Shown here: positions 1 through 8,695 of the stretch, piece after piece
Position numbering within the stretch: the first letter of the stretch is position 1
Layout of the letters: each line of letters begins with the position of its first letter
Source of the DNA: an uncultured Pelagibacteraceae bacterium
GTDB taxonomy: Bacteria; Pseudomonadota; Alphaproteobacteria; Pelagibacterales; Pelagibacteraceae
NCBI GenBank assembly: GCA_902617975.1
Contig: CACMYV010000005.1
Location: 1-64,000, forward strand
Length of the DNA stretch: 64,000 bases
Reading direction: 5' to 3'
The notes under the pieces: model-generated
Seen by the model: only the letters and a program-made list of their open reading frames with translations
Told to the model about the DNA's origin: nothing
The model's database searches: none
Program-made: the position numbers and the translations under genes

Positions 1-1
1 A

Positions 2-1312
2 CAATCAATAATTATTAAATGGATTGAAAAAAATCAAAGTTATAATTCATTAACATGGCAAACAGACATTTTATCGAAGAGAATAATATCTTGGATTGCA
101 AACTCTAAACTATCTTATGATGAAAGTGATCCTAAATATAAAAATAAATTTAATTTTTCTGTAAATAAACAAATTAATCATTTAATAAATGAAATAAGCA
201 AATCTCGATCTGTTAATGATAAATTATTAGGCTGTATAGCAATTATAATTACAGGATTATCTTACGCAAATGAAAAATTTTTAAATTATGGATTAGAATT
301 ACTAAGAAAAATTATTATTAATTCTTTTGACGATGAGTATTTTCCAAAAACGAGAAGTATAAGACAATTAAATTTTTATTTAAAATATTTTGTTCTTGTC
401 AGAGAATTATTAAAGGAGTCTTTTAATGATATACCTGAGTACCTTGATGAAATAATTTTCTATCTAGGAAAATCTTATTCTATTTTCTCTAAAATCGAAC
501 AAAGTTTACTATTTAATGGGAATCATCAAAATGATTTAAAGGAATTTAATAAATATCTTTCGCTTTATAAATATAAGTTTGAAAATTCAGATAACGTAGT
601 GGGAGGATATGCCATTTTAAAAAACAAAAATTGTATTCTTGCAATGGATGTTGGAAATTCACCCCAAAGAACATTTTCACATAACTATCAAAGTGGAGCT
701 CTTTCATTTGAATTCTTCTACAAAGATAGAAAACTTATTTCAAATTCTGGTTACTTTCAGGATTATAAAAACAAATTAAATTTAATTTCAAAATCTACTG
801 CTGCTCATTCAACACTTATAATTGATAATAATTCAAGTTGTTCGTTTAGAAACAATGGAAACTATAAAACATTAGAAAATGGTTTGAAAATTAGTAATAA
901 AAATATTGTTAATGAAAAAAACTATTGGTTAATCAAAGCATCTCACAATGGCTTTTTGAAAAAATTTGGAATTTTGCATGAGAGGTCTTTAGAATATTTT
1001 GTTGAAAAAAATAAATTAATTGGAAGTGATAAAATAATTTCAAAAAACGGGTTAGAGAATAGAAAGTATGATATCAGGTTTCATATGGAGCCAGGAGTTA
1101 AATTAACAAAAACTTTGAATAACAAAACTATACTGATTGAAATTGAGAATTCTGGATGGAGATTTTCAACTAATTGTGAGATTATTAATATTGAAACAGG
1201 TATATATTTCGGTAATAAAAATTTATCTAGTGAAAACCAAAATATATGTTTATCAGGCGAAATAAAGGATATAAATCAGGAAATTAAATGGGTATTCGAA
1301 AAAATTCAGTAA
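2..1312 (+). CDS. Heparinase II/III family protein, 5' end outside window
   Basis: The frame is open from base 2 with no start, so about 436 C-terminal residues of a longer protein are present. An in-frame GTG at 599 is internal, because the upstream codons read through without a stop. The first half is an alpha-helical region with W- and L-rich repeats and the second half is beta-rich with the HNGFLKKFGILHERSLEY stretch, the arrangement of heparinase II/III-like polysaccharide lyases. Alphaproteobacteria commonly carry such a gene just before purH, which supports the family call. Substrate is unknown; a role in cell-envelope glycan turnover is inference. It overlaps purH by 25 bp, so the two are probably cotranscribed. 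Confidence 0.75.
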   Translation, partial: QSIIIKWIEKNQSYNSLTWQTDILSKRIISWIANSKLSYDESDPKYKNKFNFSVNKQINHLINEISKSRSVNDKLLGCIAIIITGLSYANEKFLNYGLELLRKIIINSFDDEYFPKTRSIRQLNFYLKYFVLVRELLKESFNDIPEYLDEIIFYLGKSYSIFSKIEQSLLFNGNHQNDLKEFNKYLSLYKYKFENSDNVVGGYAILKNKNCILAMDVGNSPQRTFSHNYQSGALSFEFFYKDRKLISNSGYFQDYKNKLNLISKSTAAHSTLIIDNNSSCSFRNNGNYKTLENGLKISNKNIVNEKNYWLIKASHNGFLKKFGILHERSLEYFVEKNKLIGSDKIISKNGLENRKYDIRFHMEPGVKLTKTLNNKTILIEIENSGWRFSTNCEIINIETGIYFGNKNLSSENQNICLSGEIKDINQEIKWVFEKIQ

Positions 1313-2847
1313 AAATCAAGACTGCTCTAATTTCATTGTCAGATAAATCCAATTTAAGACAGTTATTAAATTTATTAAAAAAATATAAAGTTAAAATAAT
1401 AAGCTCAGGTGGCACTTACAAAAAAATTAAAAGCATGGGTTTTAATTGCTCTGAAGTATCTAAATTTACAAATTCAAAAGAATTATTAGACGGAAGAGTA
1501 AAAACTTTACATCCAAAGATTCATGCCGGGATTTTAAATGTAAGACAAAATAAAAAACATCAAAAAGAAATGAAAATTAGCAATTATGAAAATATAGATT
1601 TAGTTGTTATAAATTTTTATCCATTTGAAAAAGTTTTATTAAGCAATTCTGGTCACAAAAATATAATTGAAAATATAGATATTGGAGGACCGGCAATGGT
1701 TAGATCAGCTGCAAAAAATTATAATGATGTGGTGATCCTAAGTAACATAAAACAGTATGAAGATTTAACTTTAGAATTAAATAATAATAAAGGTTCGACA
1801 AGTTTAAAATTTAGAGAAAAATTAGCTCAGGAAGCATTTATGGAAACTGCATACTATGAATCAAGAATTTTTAATTATTTTAATGAAAAGTCTGAAAACC
1901 TTTTTCCAGTTAAAAATATTTTTTCAGGGAAATTAATCGAGAAAACAAGGTATGGAGAAAATCCTCATCAAAAAGCAGCAATATATGCACAAAATAATAA
2001 ACAGGAAATTATTCAAATTAGCGGAAAACAACTCAGCTATAACAATTATAACGATCTTTATTCAGCCCTAAGTATATCTAAAACTTTACCAATAAATAAA
2101 GGTGTAGCAATAATTAAGCATGCCAATCCTTCTGGAGTTTCTATTAATCCAAATAAAATAAAATCTTTTGAAGAGGCTTTAGAAAGTGATCCAATTAGCG
2201 CCTATGGTGGTATTGTATCATGTAATTTTAAACTAAATATCAGTTTAGCTAAAGAAATAAATAAGAATTTTTTTGAGGTAATAGTTGCAAATGGATTTGA
2301 CAAAAAATCAGTAAAACTTTTAAAAAAGAAAAAAAACTTAAGATTAATTGACTCAAGTAAAGTTAAAAAAAATTTTAAGTTTAATTTCATAAATAGATTC
2401 AATTCGATTTTAGTACAAGATACAGATAATTTAAATTTTTCTAAAAAAGATTTTAAAACAGTGTCAAAATTAAAACCTACGAATAAAACTTTAAACAAAC
2501 TTATTTTTGCATTCAATGTATGTAGAAGTGTAAAATCTAACGCGATAGTTATTACAAGAGATTACAAGACAATAGGCATAGGTTCTGGTCAACCAAGTAG
2601 GTTAGATAGTTGCAAAATAGCAATTGATAAAATGAAAAAGTTTCAAAAAATAAGCGATAATGATGAAATCTTAGCAGCATCTGATGCGTTTTTTCCGTTT
2701 GTGGATGGTATAGAAAAATTGGTACAAGCTGGAATTTCAGCAGTCATTCAACCGTCGGGTTCAAAAAATGATAAAGAAATTATTAAATTTGCTAACCAAA
2801 CAAATACTATTTTAGTATTTTCCAAAACAAGACACTTTAATCACTAA
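1288..2847 (+). CDS. purH: Bifunctional AICAR formyltransferase / IMP cyclohydrolase
   Basis: Catalyses the last two steps of purine synthesis in the cytoplasm: formylation of AICAR with 10-formyl-THF, then ring closure to IMP. The 519 residues match the usual length. An MGS-like cyclohydrolase domain occupies about residues 1-195, with KTLHPKIHAGIL at 72-83. The formyltransferase domain follows, with RYGENPHQKAA at 221-231 and KHANPSGVS at 277-285, which carries the catalytic Lys-His pair. The ATG at 1288 lies inside the upstream heparinase-family gene (25 bp overlap), and nothing later gives a complete MGS domain. The stop abuts the stop of the convergent phhB gene without a spacer. Confidence 0.97.
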   Translation: MGIRKNSVKIKTALISLSDKSNLRQLLNLLKKYKVKIISSGGTYKKIKSMGFNCSEVSKFTNSKELLDGRVKTLHPKIHAGILNVRQNKKHQKEMKISNYENIDLVVINFYPFEKVLLSNSGHKNIIENIDIGGPAMVRSAAKNYNDVVILSNIKQYEDLTLELNNNKGSTSLKFREKLAQEAFMETAYYESRIFNYFNEKSENLFPVKNIFSGKLIEKTRYGENPHQKAAIYAQNNKQEIIQISGKQLSYNNYNDLYSALSISKTLPINKGVAIIKHANPSGVSINPNKIKSFEEALESDPISAYGGIVSCNFKLNISLAKEINKNFFEVIVANGFDKKSVKLLKKKKNLRLIDSSKVKKNFKFNFINRFNSILVQDTDNLNFSKKDFKTVSKLKPTNKTLNKLIFAFNVCRSVKSNAIVITRDYKTIGIGSGQPSRLDSCKIAIDKMKKFQKISDNDEILAASDAFFPFVDGIEKLVQAGISAVIQPSGSKNDKEIIKFANQTNTILVFSKTRHFNH

Positions 2848-3186
2848 TCAATTTATCTTATCTATTTTAGCAGCTAAAATAAAATCACTCTCAGCAAGAC
2901 CTTTAATTGCATGAGTAAATATTTTAATTCTTGCATAGCCCCATCCAAACCACAGATCAGGGTGATGTCCCTCTTTTTCAGCAATTTCTCCAACTTTATT
3001 CACAAATTCTTGACTTTGTAAAAAATCATCAAATTTAAAATTTTTTATTAAGTGAAATCCATCGATTTTATCCTCTATAACCTCCCATCCATCAACTTGT
3101 TTTAAATATTTATGAATTTCTTCTGTGTTAAATGGCGGAATGTTACCTTCGCACGGGATACATTTTTTACTTGCTAAATCACTCAT
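2848..3186 (-). CDS. phhB: 4a-hydroxytetrahydrobiopterin dehydratase (pterin carbinolamine dehydratase)
   Basis: Dehydrates the 4a-carbinolamine form of a pterin cofactor, classically in phenylalanine hydroxylase recycling; in bacteria without that hydroxylase it may serve other pterin chemistry. The 112-residue protein has the family signature HHPDLWF at 74-80 followed by an aromatic-rich strand and the second His in IKIFTHAIKGL. Residues 1-30 carry a short Cys-containing leader (KKCIPCEG) typical of this subfamily. The gene lies 16 bp downstream of tRNA-Gly on the same strand and may share its transcript. It is convergent with purH with no gap. Confidence 0.9.
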   Translation of the reverse strand: MSDLASKKCIPCEGNIPPFNTEEIHKYLKQVDGWEVIEDKIDGFHLIKNFKFDDFLQSQEFVNKVGEIAEKEGHHPDLWFGWGYARIKIFTHAIKGLAESDFILAAKIDKIN

Positions 3187-3202
3187 AATATAATTCCTTT
3201 AA

Positions 3203-3277
3203 TGGAGCGGGCAATGGGACTTGAACCCACGACCTTCTCGTTGGCAACGAGACGCTCTACCACTGAGCTATGCCCGC
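3203..3277 (-). tRNA. tRNA-Gly(GCC)
   Basis: The reverse strand folds as a full cloverleaf. Acceptor GCGGGCA pairs with TGCCCGC, followed by discriminator T and an encoded CCA (3203-3205). The D-arm contains AGCTCAGTGGTAGAGC, the anticodon stem CTCGTT/AACGAG encloses GCC, and the T-arm contains GGTTCAAGTCC. The GCC anticodon reads GGC and GGT glycine codons. Length including CCA is 75 nt. It sits just upstream of phhB on the same strand. Confidence 0.97.
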
Positions 3278-3365
3278 TTATTCTTACATAACAAAACTAA
3301 AAGCTTTTTTTGAATTTAGCAAGTGATTAAATAGTTAAATGCGACTACGAATCATTTCTGAATAG

Positions 3366-3393
3366 TTGTAACCTTGAAAAGAATTATTATAAT
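3366..3393 (+). promoter_or_regulatory. Candidate sigma-70 promoter for the LON-domain gene
   Basis: TTGTAA at 3366-3371 and a perfect TATAAT at 3388-3393 are separated by 16 bp. Transcription would begin at about base 3400, which is the first base of the ATG, so the mRNA would be leaderless; no Shine-Dalgarno is visible before this start. In DNA this AT-rich a TATAAT match is weak evidence on its own. Confidence 0.35.
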
Positions 3394-3399
3394 TAAGAT

Positions 3400-4041
3400 A
3401 TGAAACTTGAAGAATTACCGAAAACTATACCAATTTTCCCTTTATCAAATTTCATAATGTTTCCTGGCACAACTGTTCCACTGAATATTTTTGAGCCTCG
3501 ATATTTACAAATGGTGAATGATAGTATGAAAAAACATAGGATAATAGGAATGATACAGCCAAAAAAAACAGGGTCTTTGAAAAAACCTGATTTATATGAA
3601 ATAGGATGTATTGGAAAAATCACAAGTTTCAATGAAACAGAAGACGGTAGAATACTTATTATTTTAAACGGAATTTGTAGATACAAAATTAACTCAGAGT
3701 TGAGTACCAACAAAATGTACCGTGAGTGCAATGTTCAATATGATCATTTTTCAAAAGATATAATGCAAAAAAGTAACGAAGTTAACTTTTCAGACTTAAG
3801 CTTAATTATGAAGAACATGAGAACATTTTTCAAAAAACAAGGGTATATTGTGAACTTAAAAGACTTAGAAAAGAAGGATCTTAGCCAAACTCTGAATGAT
3901 CTATCAATGGCATCACCGTTTTCATTAGAAGAAAAACAAATATTATTAGAAAGTCTTGATATAAATGTAAGAAAAGAAAAAATGGAACAAATTCTAAATA
4001 ATTATATTAAAGACGAATTCGAAAATACTACTCTTCAGTAA
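3400..4041 (+). CDS. LON substrate-binding-domain protein (no protease domain)
   Basis: A 213-residue protein that is essentially a free-standing N-terminal domain of Lon protease. The opening LPKTIPIFPLSNFIMFPG, followed by VPLNIFEPRYLQM and HRIIGMIQP, is the family hallmark. The ATPase and serine protease domains of Lon are absent, which is normal for this widespread bacterial family (COG2802). Its biochemical role is not established; substrate recognition or adaptor activity is only inferred from Lon. It is a single-gene unit, with tRNA-Gly upstream on the other strand and the UbiH-like gene converging 1 bp past its stop. Confidence 0.9.
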   Translation: MKLEELPKTIPIFPLSNFIMFPGTTVPLNIFEPRYLQMVNDSMKKHRIIGMIQPKKTGSLKKPDLYEIGCIGKITSFNETEDGRILIILNGICRYKINSELSTNKMYRECNVQYDHFSKDIMQKSNEVNFSDLSLIMKNMRTFFKKQGYIVNLKDLEKKDLSQTLNDLSMASPFSLEEKQILLESLDINVRKEKMEQILNNYIKDEFENTTLQ

Positions 4042-4042
4042 T

Positions 4043-5125
4043 TTACAAATTAAATCCTTTATCCGATAAAATATTAGAATACTTTTTAAAAATAGAATTT
4101 TTATTTAAAATACTAAAAACTGGTTTTGAAATTGAATTGTTAATGTTGCTATCTAATCTAAAAAATTCATATATACCATCGATAGCTTTTCCATAAAGAT
4201 AATTAAGGTGTTTTGTAGAATTCTGAAAATCTTCAGCAACAGAGATATCTATCGGAAGACCTAAAGATATCCTATCATTTACTAGTCTTGAGATTATTTT
4301 AATATCTCTAATTGTCATGTTAAATCCTTGCCCTGCAAGGGGATGAATGCGATGTATTAAATCGCCAAAAGCGAGGATATTATTATAAGTATAATTTCTA
4401 AGCATTTCAAAACTAAGACTAAAATTTTCAATTTTATTTATTTTAGCAAATGAATAGAAAGAATTATATTTTTTGAATATATCAACGATTTTCTCATCAT
4501 CTATTTGCACTCCCTTATAAGAAAAAACTATTGAAGTTTTGGTATTAGATAATGGAAGAAAAGCTAGGGGTCCAAATTTTGTAAAAACTTGAATAGCGAT
4601 ATCGTTAACTTTAGGACTATGATTTATTATAAATGTGTACGCTCTACTTCTATAATTTTTTTTTATTTTATTTGTAAAAAATTTATTTGATATAAAATTT
4701 TTATTTTCACTATTAATAACTAAATCATATTTTTTAATTTTATTTAGAATAAGTGAACTAGACGTATCTAAATGATATAATTTTATAAATTTTGATTTTT
4801 TTATTTTTTTTAAATAAATTTCATTTAATTTCGAATAAGATACTAAATTAAAAACCTCTTTATTTTTTTTAATAAAATTAATTATCTCTTTAGATTGTGA
4901 ACTTTCTGTAAAAATTTTAATTTCTTTACTTTTCCAAGGTATAATGCTCGATTTTGTAACAAATTTTAAATAATCAAAATTTTCGCTTGATAAAGCTATT
5001 GTTCTATTTGTTTTTATGTTCTGAAACTTTTTATTTAAATATATGTCAACATTGAGTTTTTTTTCCTCAAAAACTCTAGCAAGAATCAAATTTGTTAAAT
5101 TTTGGCCTATAAGACAAATTTTCAT
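4043..5125 (-). CDS. UbiH/UbiF/COQ6-like FAD-dependent monooxygenase
   Basis: Probably hydroxylates the aromatic ring of a ubiquinone precursor. The distal FAD-binding motif is clear: GDLIHRIHPLAGQGFN at about 254-269, the GD...HP..GQG.N signature of the UbiH family. The region around 190-206 (FGPLAFLPLSNTKTSIVFSY) also fits. The N-terminal dinucleotide motif is poor: MKICLIGQNLTN keeps only the first glycine of GxGxxG. At 360 residues it is slightly short of the usual 380-400. It may be a divergent ubiquinone hydroxylase or a paralogue with altered cofactor binding. It is divergent from ftsK across 61 bp. Confidence 0.75.
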   Translation of the reverse strand: MKICLIGQNLTNLILARVFEEKKLNVDIYLNKKFQNIKTNRTIALSSENFDYLKFVTKSSIIPWKSKEIKIFTESSQSKEIINFIKKNKEVFNLVSYSKLNEIYLKKIKKSKFIKLYHLDTSSSLILNKIKKYDLVINSENKNFISNKFFTNKIKKNYRSRAYTFIINHSPKVNDIAIQVFTKFGPLAFLPLSNTKTSIVFSYKGVQIDDEKIVDIFKKYNSFYSFAKINKIENFSLSFEMLRNYTYNNILAFGDLIHRIHPLAGQGFNMTIRDIKIISRLVNDRISLGLPIDISVAEDFQNSTKHLNYLYGKAIDGIYEFFRLDSNINNSISKPVFSILNKNSIFKKYSNILSDKGFNL

Positions 5126-5186
5126 AACAAAATAATTTTAACAATAAAAATTAAATGATACAAAGTGACAAAAGCAGTTTTGATTC

Positions 5187-7265
5187 ATGATATTTAAAAA
5201 TTATATCAATAAAATAAACGATTTTATCATAAGAAGATTGGCTGAATTAGTCGGTATTTTTCTGGTGGTTGCCTCTATATTACTGTTTATATCTTTAATT
5301 AGCTATTCACCAGAAGATCCAAATTTTATATTTCCAGAAAATCAGGAGATAAGAAATTTACTTGGATTTAGGGGAAGCTTCATCGCTGATATATTTTTTC
5401 AATCAATTGGTATAATATCACTTTTAATTCCTTTTTCTCTTCTATTTACCGGAGTATCAATAACAATTAACAAAAAATTTATTATTATTATAGAAAATAT
5501 TTTTTTCACAATTCTTTACATTATAGTTGCAACTTTTTTCTTTAGCATTTTTCATAAGGAAACCTATTGGTTAATAATAAACGGGAACAATGGTTTTGTT
5601 GGCGATTTAATGTCAGAAACTGTAATTGCAGATTTTTTGAAAATTAATCTAACATTGAGTTACTATTTATTAATATTTTTTATTTTATTATTTTTTTTGC
5701 TAAGCAGTAATTTCAAAATTTCTCATATTTTAAGTTCTTTCACTATGATAAAAAAACTGTTTTCGTCAAAAAAAAACAATTTAATTTCTCAAGAAAATAC
5801 TTTTAAAGAAAATACTATAATTGAAAGATCTAATGAACCTCCTGTTCAAGAAGATTTGTTTTCTAATAACAAATCAATTTTAAGTGATGTAAAAATTAAA
5901 TTACCTTTAATTGATTTTTTAAAAAAACCAGAAAAAGACTCTAATAAGAAAAATGATATTAAAATAGATGCAGAAGGTTTAGAAAAAATACTTCTTGATT
6001 TTGGTGTTGAAGGGAAAATAAAAAAAATAAGTCATGGACCCGTTGTTTCTCTCAATGAATTTGAGCCTGCGGCTGGGGTTAAAGTTTCCAAAATAATAAA
6101 TTTAGCAGAAGATATTGCTAGAAATACAAGTTCAGAGTCTGCAAGAATAGCCACAATACCTGGAAGTAATACTGTTGGTATTGAACTACCAAAGATATCC
6201 AGAGAAAATGTTTTTTTAAGAGAAATAATTTCAGATAAAAACTTTAAAAAAAGAGAAGTTAAATTACCTATTGCTCTTGGTAAAAGTATATCTGGAGAAC
6301 CAATAACTAGTGATTTAAGTTCAATGCCTCATTTATTAATAGCAGGAACGACCGGTTCAGGGAAATCCGTATGTATTAATACAATTATCCTATCACTCAT
6401 TTACAAACATACACCAGACGTCTGTAAATTTATTTTGATCGATCCAAAAATGCTTGAACTTTCGACCTATGAAGGGATACCACATTTATTATGTCCTGTT
6501 ATTACTGAAGCGAAAAAAGCAGCATCTGTTTTGGGTTGGGTAGTAAAAGAAATGGAAAGTAGATACAGGTTAATGACAAAAGTGGGTGTGAGGAACATTG
6601 ATGGATATAATGAAAAGCATAAAGTTAAGATGCCTTATATTGTTGTAATAGTTGATGAAATGTCAGATTTAATGTTGGTAGCTGGAAAAGAAATTGAAAA
6701 CTATATTCAAAAATTATCACAAATGGCCAGAGCGGCTGGAATTCATATAATAATGGCCACACAGAGGCCAAGTGTAGACGTAATAACTGGAACAATAAAA
6801 GCTAATTTTCCTACCCGTATTTCATTTCAAGTAACCTCTAAAATTGATAGCAGAACAATTTTAGGTGAGCAAGGAGCTGAGCAACTTTTAGGTAAAGGGG
6901 ACATGTTATATATGTCTTCTGCAAACAGAATTACAAGAATACACGCACCTTATGTATCTGAAATAGAGATTGATAAAGTAAATAACTTCCTGAGAAATCA
7001 AGCAGAGCCAGATTATGTTGATGAAATTTTGAATTTTGCTGACGAAAAAGAAATTGGTGAAAAAAATAAAGATAATTCTGATACAGATGAATTGTATAGC
7101 GAAGCATTAGAAATAATTAAATCAGAAAGAAAGGCATCTACTTCATTTTTGCAAAGAAAATTACAAATTGGATACAATAGAGCTGCAAGAATTATTGATC
7201 AAATGGAATTAAATGGTGAAGTAAGTAAAGCTAATCATGTTGGTAAAAGAGAAGTTTTAAAATAG
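5187..7265 (+). CDS. ftsK: DNA translocase FtsK
   Basis: Septum-anchored motor that pumps chromosome termini and activates dimer resolution at dif. Four hydrophobic segments lie at about residues 20-41, 65-88, 100-122 and 155-175, followed by a short charged linker (about 180-250). The linker is shorter than in E. coli, giving 692 residues overall. The motor carries Walker A AGTTGSGKS at 386-394 and Walker B VVIVDEMSDL with DE at about 490-491. The C-terminal winged-helix gamma domain (about 630-690, with YNRAARIIDQME) binds KOPS-type guide sequences. The stop codon overlaps the GTG of the lolA gene by one base. Confidence 0.97.
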   Translation: MIFKNYINKINDFIIRRLAELVGIFLVVASILLFISLISYSPEDPNFIFPENQEIRNLLGFRGSFIADIFFQSIGIISLLIPFSLLFTGVSITINKKFIIIIENIFFTILYIIVATFFFSIFHKETYWLIINGNNGFVGDLMSETVIADFLKINLTLSYYLLIFFILLFFLLSSNFKISHILSSFTMIKKLFSSKKNNLISQENTFKENTIIERSNEPPVQEDLFSNNKSILSDVKIKLPLIDFLKKPEKDSNKKNDIKIDAEGLEKILLDFGVEGKIKKISHGPVVSLNEFEPAAGVKVSKIINLAEDIARNTSSESARIATIPGSNTVGIELPKISRENVFLREIISDKNFKKREVKLPIALGKSISGEPITSDLSSMPHLLIAGTTGSGKSVCINTIILSLIYKHTPDVCKFILIDPKMLELSTYEGIPHLLCPVITEAKKAASVLGWVVKEMESRYRLMTKVGVRNIDGYNEKHKVKMPYIVVIVDEMSDLMLVAGKEIENYIQKLSQMARAAGIHIIMATQRPSVDVITGTIKANFPTRISFQVTSKIDSRTILGEQGAEQLLGKGDMLYMSSANRITRIHAPYVSEIEIDKVNNFLRNQAEPDYVDEILNFADEKEIGEKNKDNSDTDELYSEALEIIKSERKASTSFLQRKLQIGYNRAARIIDQMELNGEVSKANHVGKREVLK

Positions 7266-7819
7266 TGAGATATATAATTTTCTTTTTAATTTTTTTTTAT
7301 CCATCAAATATTTTTGCATCATCAACGGAGCAAATAAAAAATAAATTAAAACAGACAAATAATATGTCTTTTAAATTTATCCAAAAAATTGGAAAAAAAA
7401 CTGAGAAAGGCGATTGTATAATTTCATATCCAAAAAAAATTTTATGTAAGTATGATGATATTTATAATAAAATTATAGTCTCTAACGGAAGATCACTCGT
7501 GATAAATAGCCAAAAAATTACAAACTATTTAATATACCAACTTAAAGATACTCCTCTCAATTTAATCTTAGATAAAAAATTTCTATTAGACAAACTAGGT
7601 CAGGTTGAAACAATTAAAGAGAATGATGAAACGTTTTCTTTTAAAATAGTACATAACAATAATCTATTAAATATTTTTTTTGATAAAAGAAGTTTTGAGA
7701 TTAAAGGATGGACAACAACTGATATATATCTAAATACTGTTGAAACGAAATTATTTGATATAAATACGAATGTGATGATTGATGAAAGAATATTTAGAGT
7801 TCAAAATTATATTAACTAA
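7265..7819 (+). CDS. lolA: LolA-like outer-membrane lipoprotein carrier
   Basis: Periplasmic chaperone that would ferry lipoproteins from LolCDE to the outer membrane. The 184 residues start with a signal peptide (about 1-18, MRYIIFFLIFFYPSNIFA). The body alternates short beta strands with features such as MSFKFIQKIGKKTEKGDCIISYP and a KMLCKYDD-like strand, as in LolA/DUF-type carriers encoded after ftsK in many alphaproteobacteria. The start is GTG at 7265, read from TAGTG shared with the ftsK stop, which implies translational coupling. Sequence divergence is high, so the call leans on position, length and signal peptide. Its 3' end overlaps the convergent GNAT gene by 8 bp. Confidence 0.75.
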   Translation: MRYIIFFLIFFYPSNIFASSTEQIKNKLKQTNNMSFKFIQKIGKKTEKGDCIISYPKKILCKYDDIYNKIIVSNGRSLVINSQKITNYLIYQLKDTPLNLILDKKFLLDKLGQVETIKENDETFSFKIVHNNNLLNIFFDKRSFEIKGWTTTDIYLNTVETKLFDINTNVMIDERIFRVQNYIN

Positions 7820-8324
7820 TATCTAAATTAATAGTTTCAGATTTAAAAATTTTCATCCCCCTTCCTAGATAGTTTTTTAATGCATGTTTGTGATCTAATG
7901 AACAAGTATGTAGCCAAACTTTCTTAGTATTTTTTCTAAATCCAAGTTTCAAAGCTTCCGATAAAAGATAACCACCATATTTTTTTCCAATAAATTGATC
8001 AAGGATACCAAAATAGGCCACTTCACATTTTCTTGTCTCTGGATGAAATAAAAGTTCAAAAAAGCCTATTAAATCCTCATTTTCTGAAAGAATGTAAGTC
8101 TCTAAATTTGAATTGTTTGTATAATCAGTCCATTTAGTATCATTCCAAACCAACCTATCAATCCAACGATAACTTTTGCCAATTTGCTTATAAAAAAATT
8201 TATTGATTTGAAAATCTGGTGGATTTTTTTTTTCTAATTTGCAATTACTTTTGGGTTTTTTTGATAAATTAATTTCATCAATTGAATTAATTTCTAAGTA
8301 TTTCCTATCTACTTTAGTGATCAC
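7812..8324 (-). CDS. GNAT family N-acetyltransferase
   Basis: A 170-residue acetyl-CoA-dependent transferase of unknown substrate. The GNAT core is in the C-terminal half: the strand NEDLIGFFELL at about 81-91, then CEVAYFGILDQFIGKKYGGYLLSEAL (motif A with the acetyl-CoA loop G-K-K-Y-G-G), and VWLHTCSLDHKHALKNYLGRGM at the end (motif B). The N-terminal half is Lys-rich and less conserved. It is the last gene of a leftward unit pilin-HIT-GNAT and overlaps the HIT gene by 4 bp. Confidence 0.85.
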   Translation of the reverse strand: MITKVDRKYLEINSIDEINLSKKPKSNCKLEKKNPPDFQINKFFYKQIGKSYRWIDRLVWNDTKWTDYTNNSNLETYILSENEDLIGFFELLFHPETRKCEVAYFGILDQFIGKKYGGYLLSEALKLGFRKNTKKVWLHTCSLDHKHALKNYLGRGMKIFKSETINLDIS

Positions 8325-8686
8325 GAGACCATTTTTCCAACTTTTTCACCACCAAATAAATGAAAATGAAGATGTGGTACTTCTTGACCGCCATCATCAC
8401 TTATATTAGCGAGGGCTCTATAACCTTTCCCATCTATAGAAGAAATGCCTAATTTTTTTGCTACAGTTGTAACGCCTTTCATTAAACCAATAATTTCTTC
8501 ATTTGAAGCATTTGAATTAAAATCATCCAAATCTATATACTTTCCTTTTGGAATTACTAATGCATGAATCTTTTTTTGTGGACTAATATCATAAAAAGAT
8601 AAAACAAAATCATCTTCGTATATTTTTTTACAAGGAATTTCGCCTCTTAGTATTTTAGCAAATATATTATTATCATCATATTTCAT
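8321..8686 (-). CDS. HIT family nucleotide hydrolase (HinT-like)
   Basis: Small purine-nucleoside phosphoramidase-type protein. The histidine triad HLHFHLFGG places catalytic histidines at 105, 107 and 109, and the N-terminal NIFAKILRGEIPCKKIYEDD is typical of the HinT/PKCI branch. The 121-residue length is normal for the family. The substrate in the cell is probably an adenosine phosphoramidate or aminoacyl-adenylate, inferred from the family. It sits 9 bp downstream of the pilin-like gene and shares ATGA-type overlap with the GNAT gene. Confidence 0.93.
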   Translation of the reverse strand: MKYDDNNIFAKILRGEIPCKKIYEDDFVLSFYDISPQKKIHALVIPKGKYIDLDDFNSNASNEEIIGLMKGVTTVAKKLGISSIDGKGYRALANISDDGGQEVPHLHFHLFGGEKVGKMVS

Positions 8687-8695
8687 AAATTTTAC

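Noticed and set aside
599-1312. A shorter gene starting at GTG 599
   Set aside because: The same frame is open back to base 2 and encodes a continuous heparinase-family region, so the GTG is internal.
2202-2516. 104-codon reverse frame inside purH
   Set aside because: It lies wholly within a clear enzyme gene and is low-complexity Phe/Leu/Lys, typical of antisense shadows in AT-rich DNA.
3373-3379. CTTGAAA upstream of the LON-domain gene as a heat-shock promoter
   Set aside because: The matching -10 position reads TTAAGATAT and overlaps the start codon, so no sigma-32 -10 element is present.
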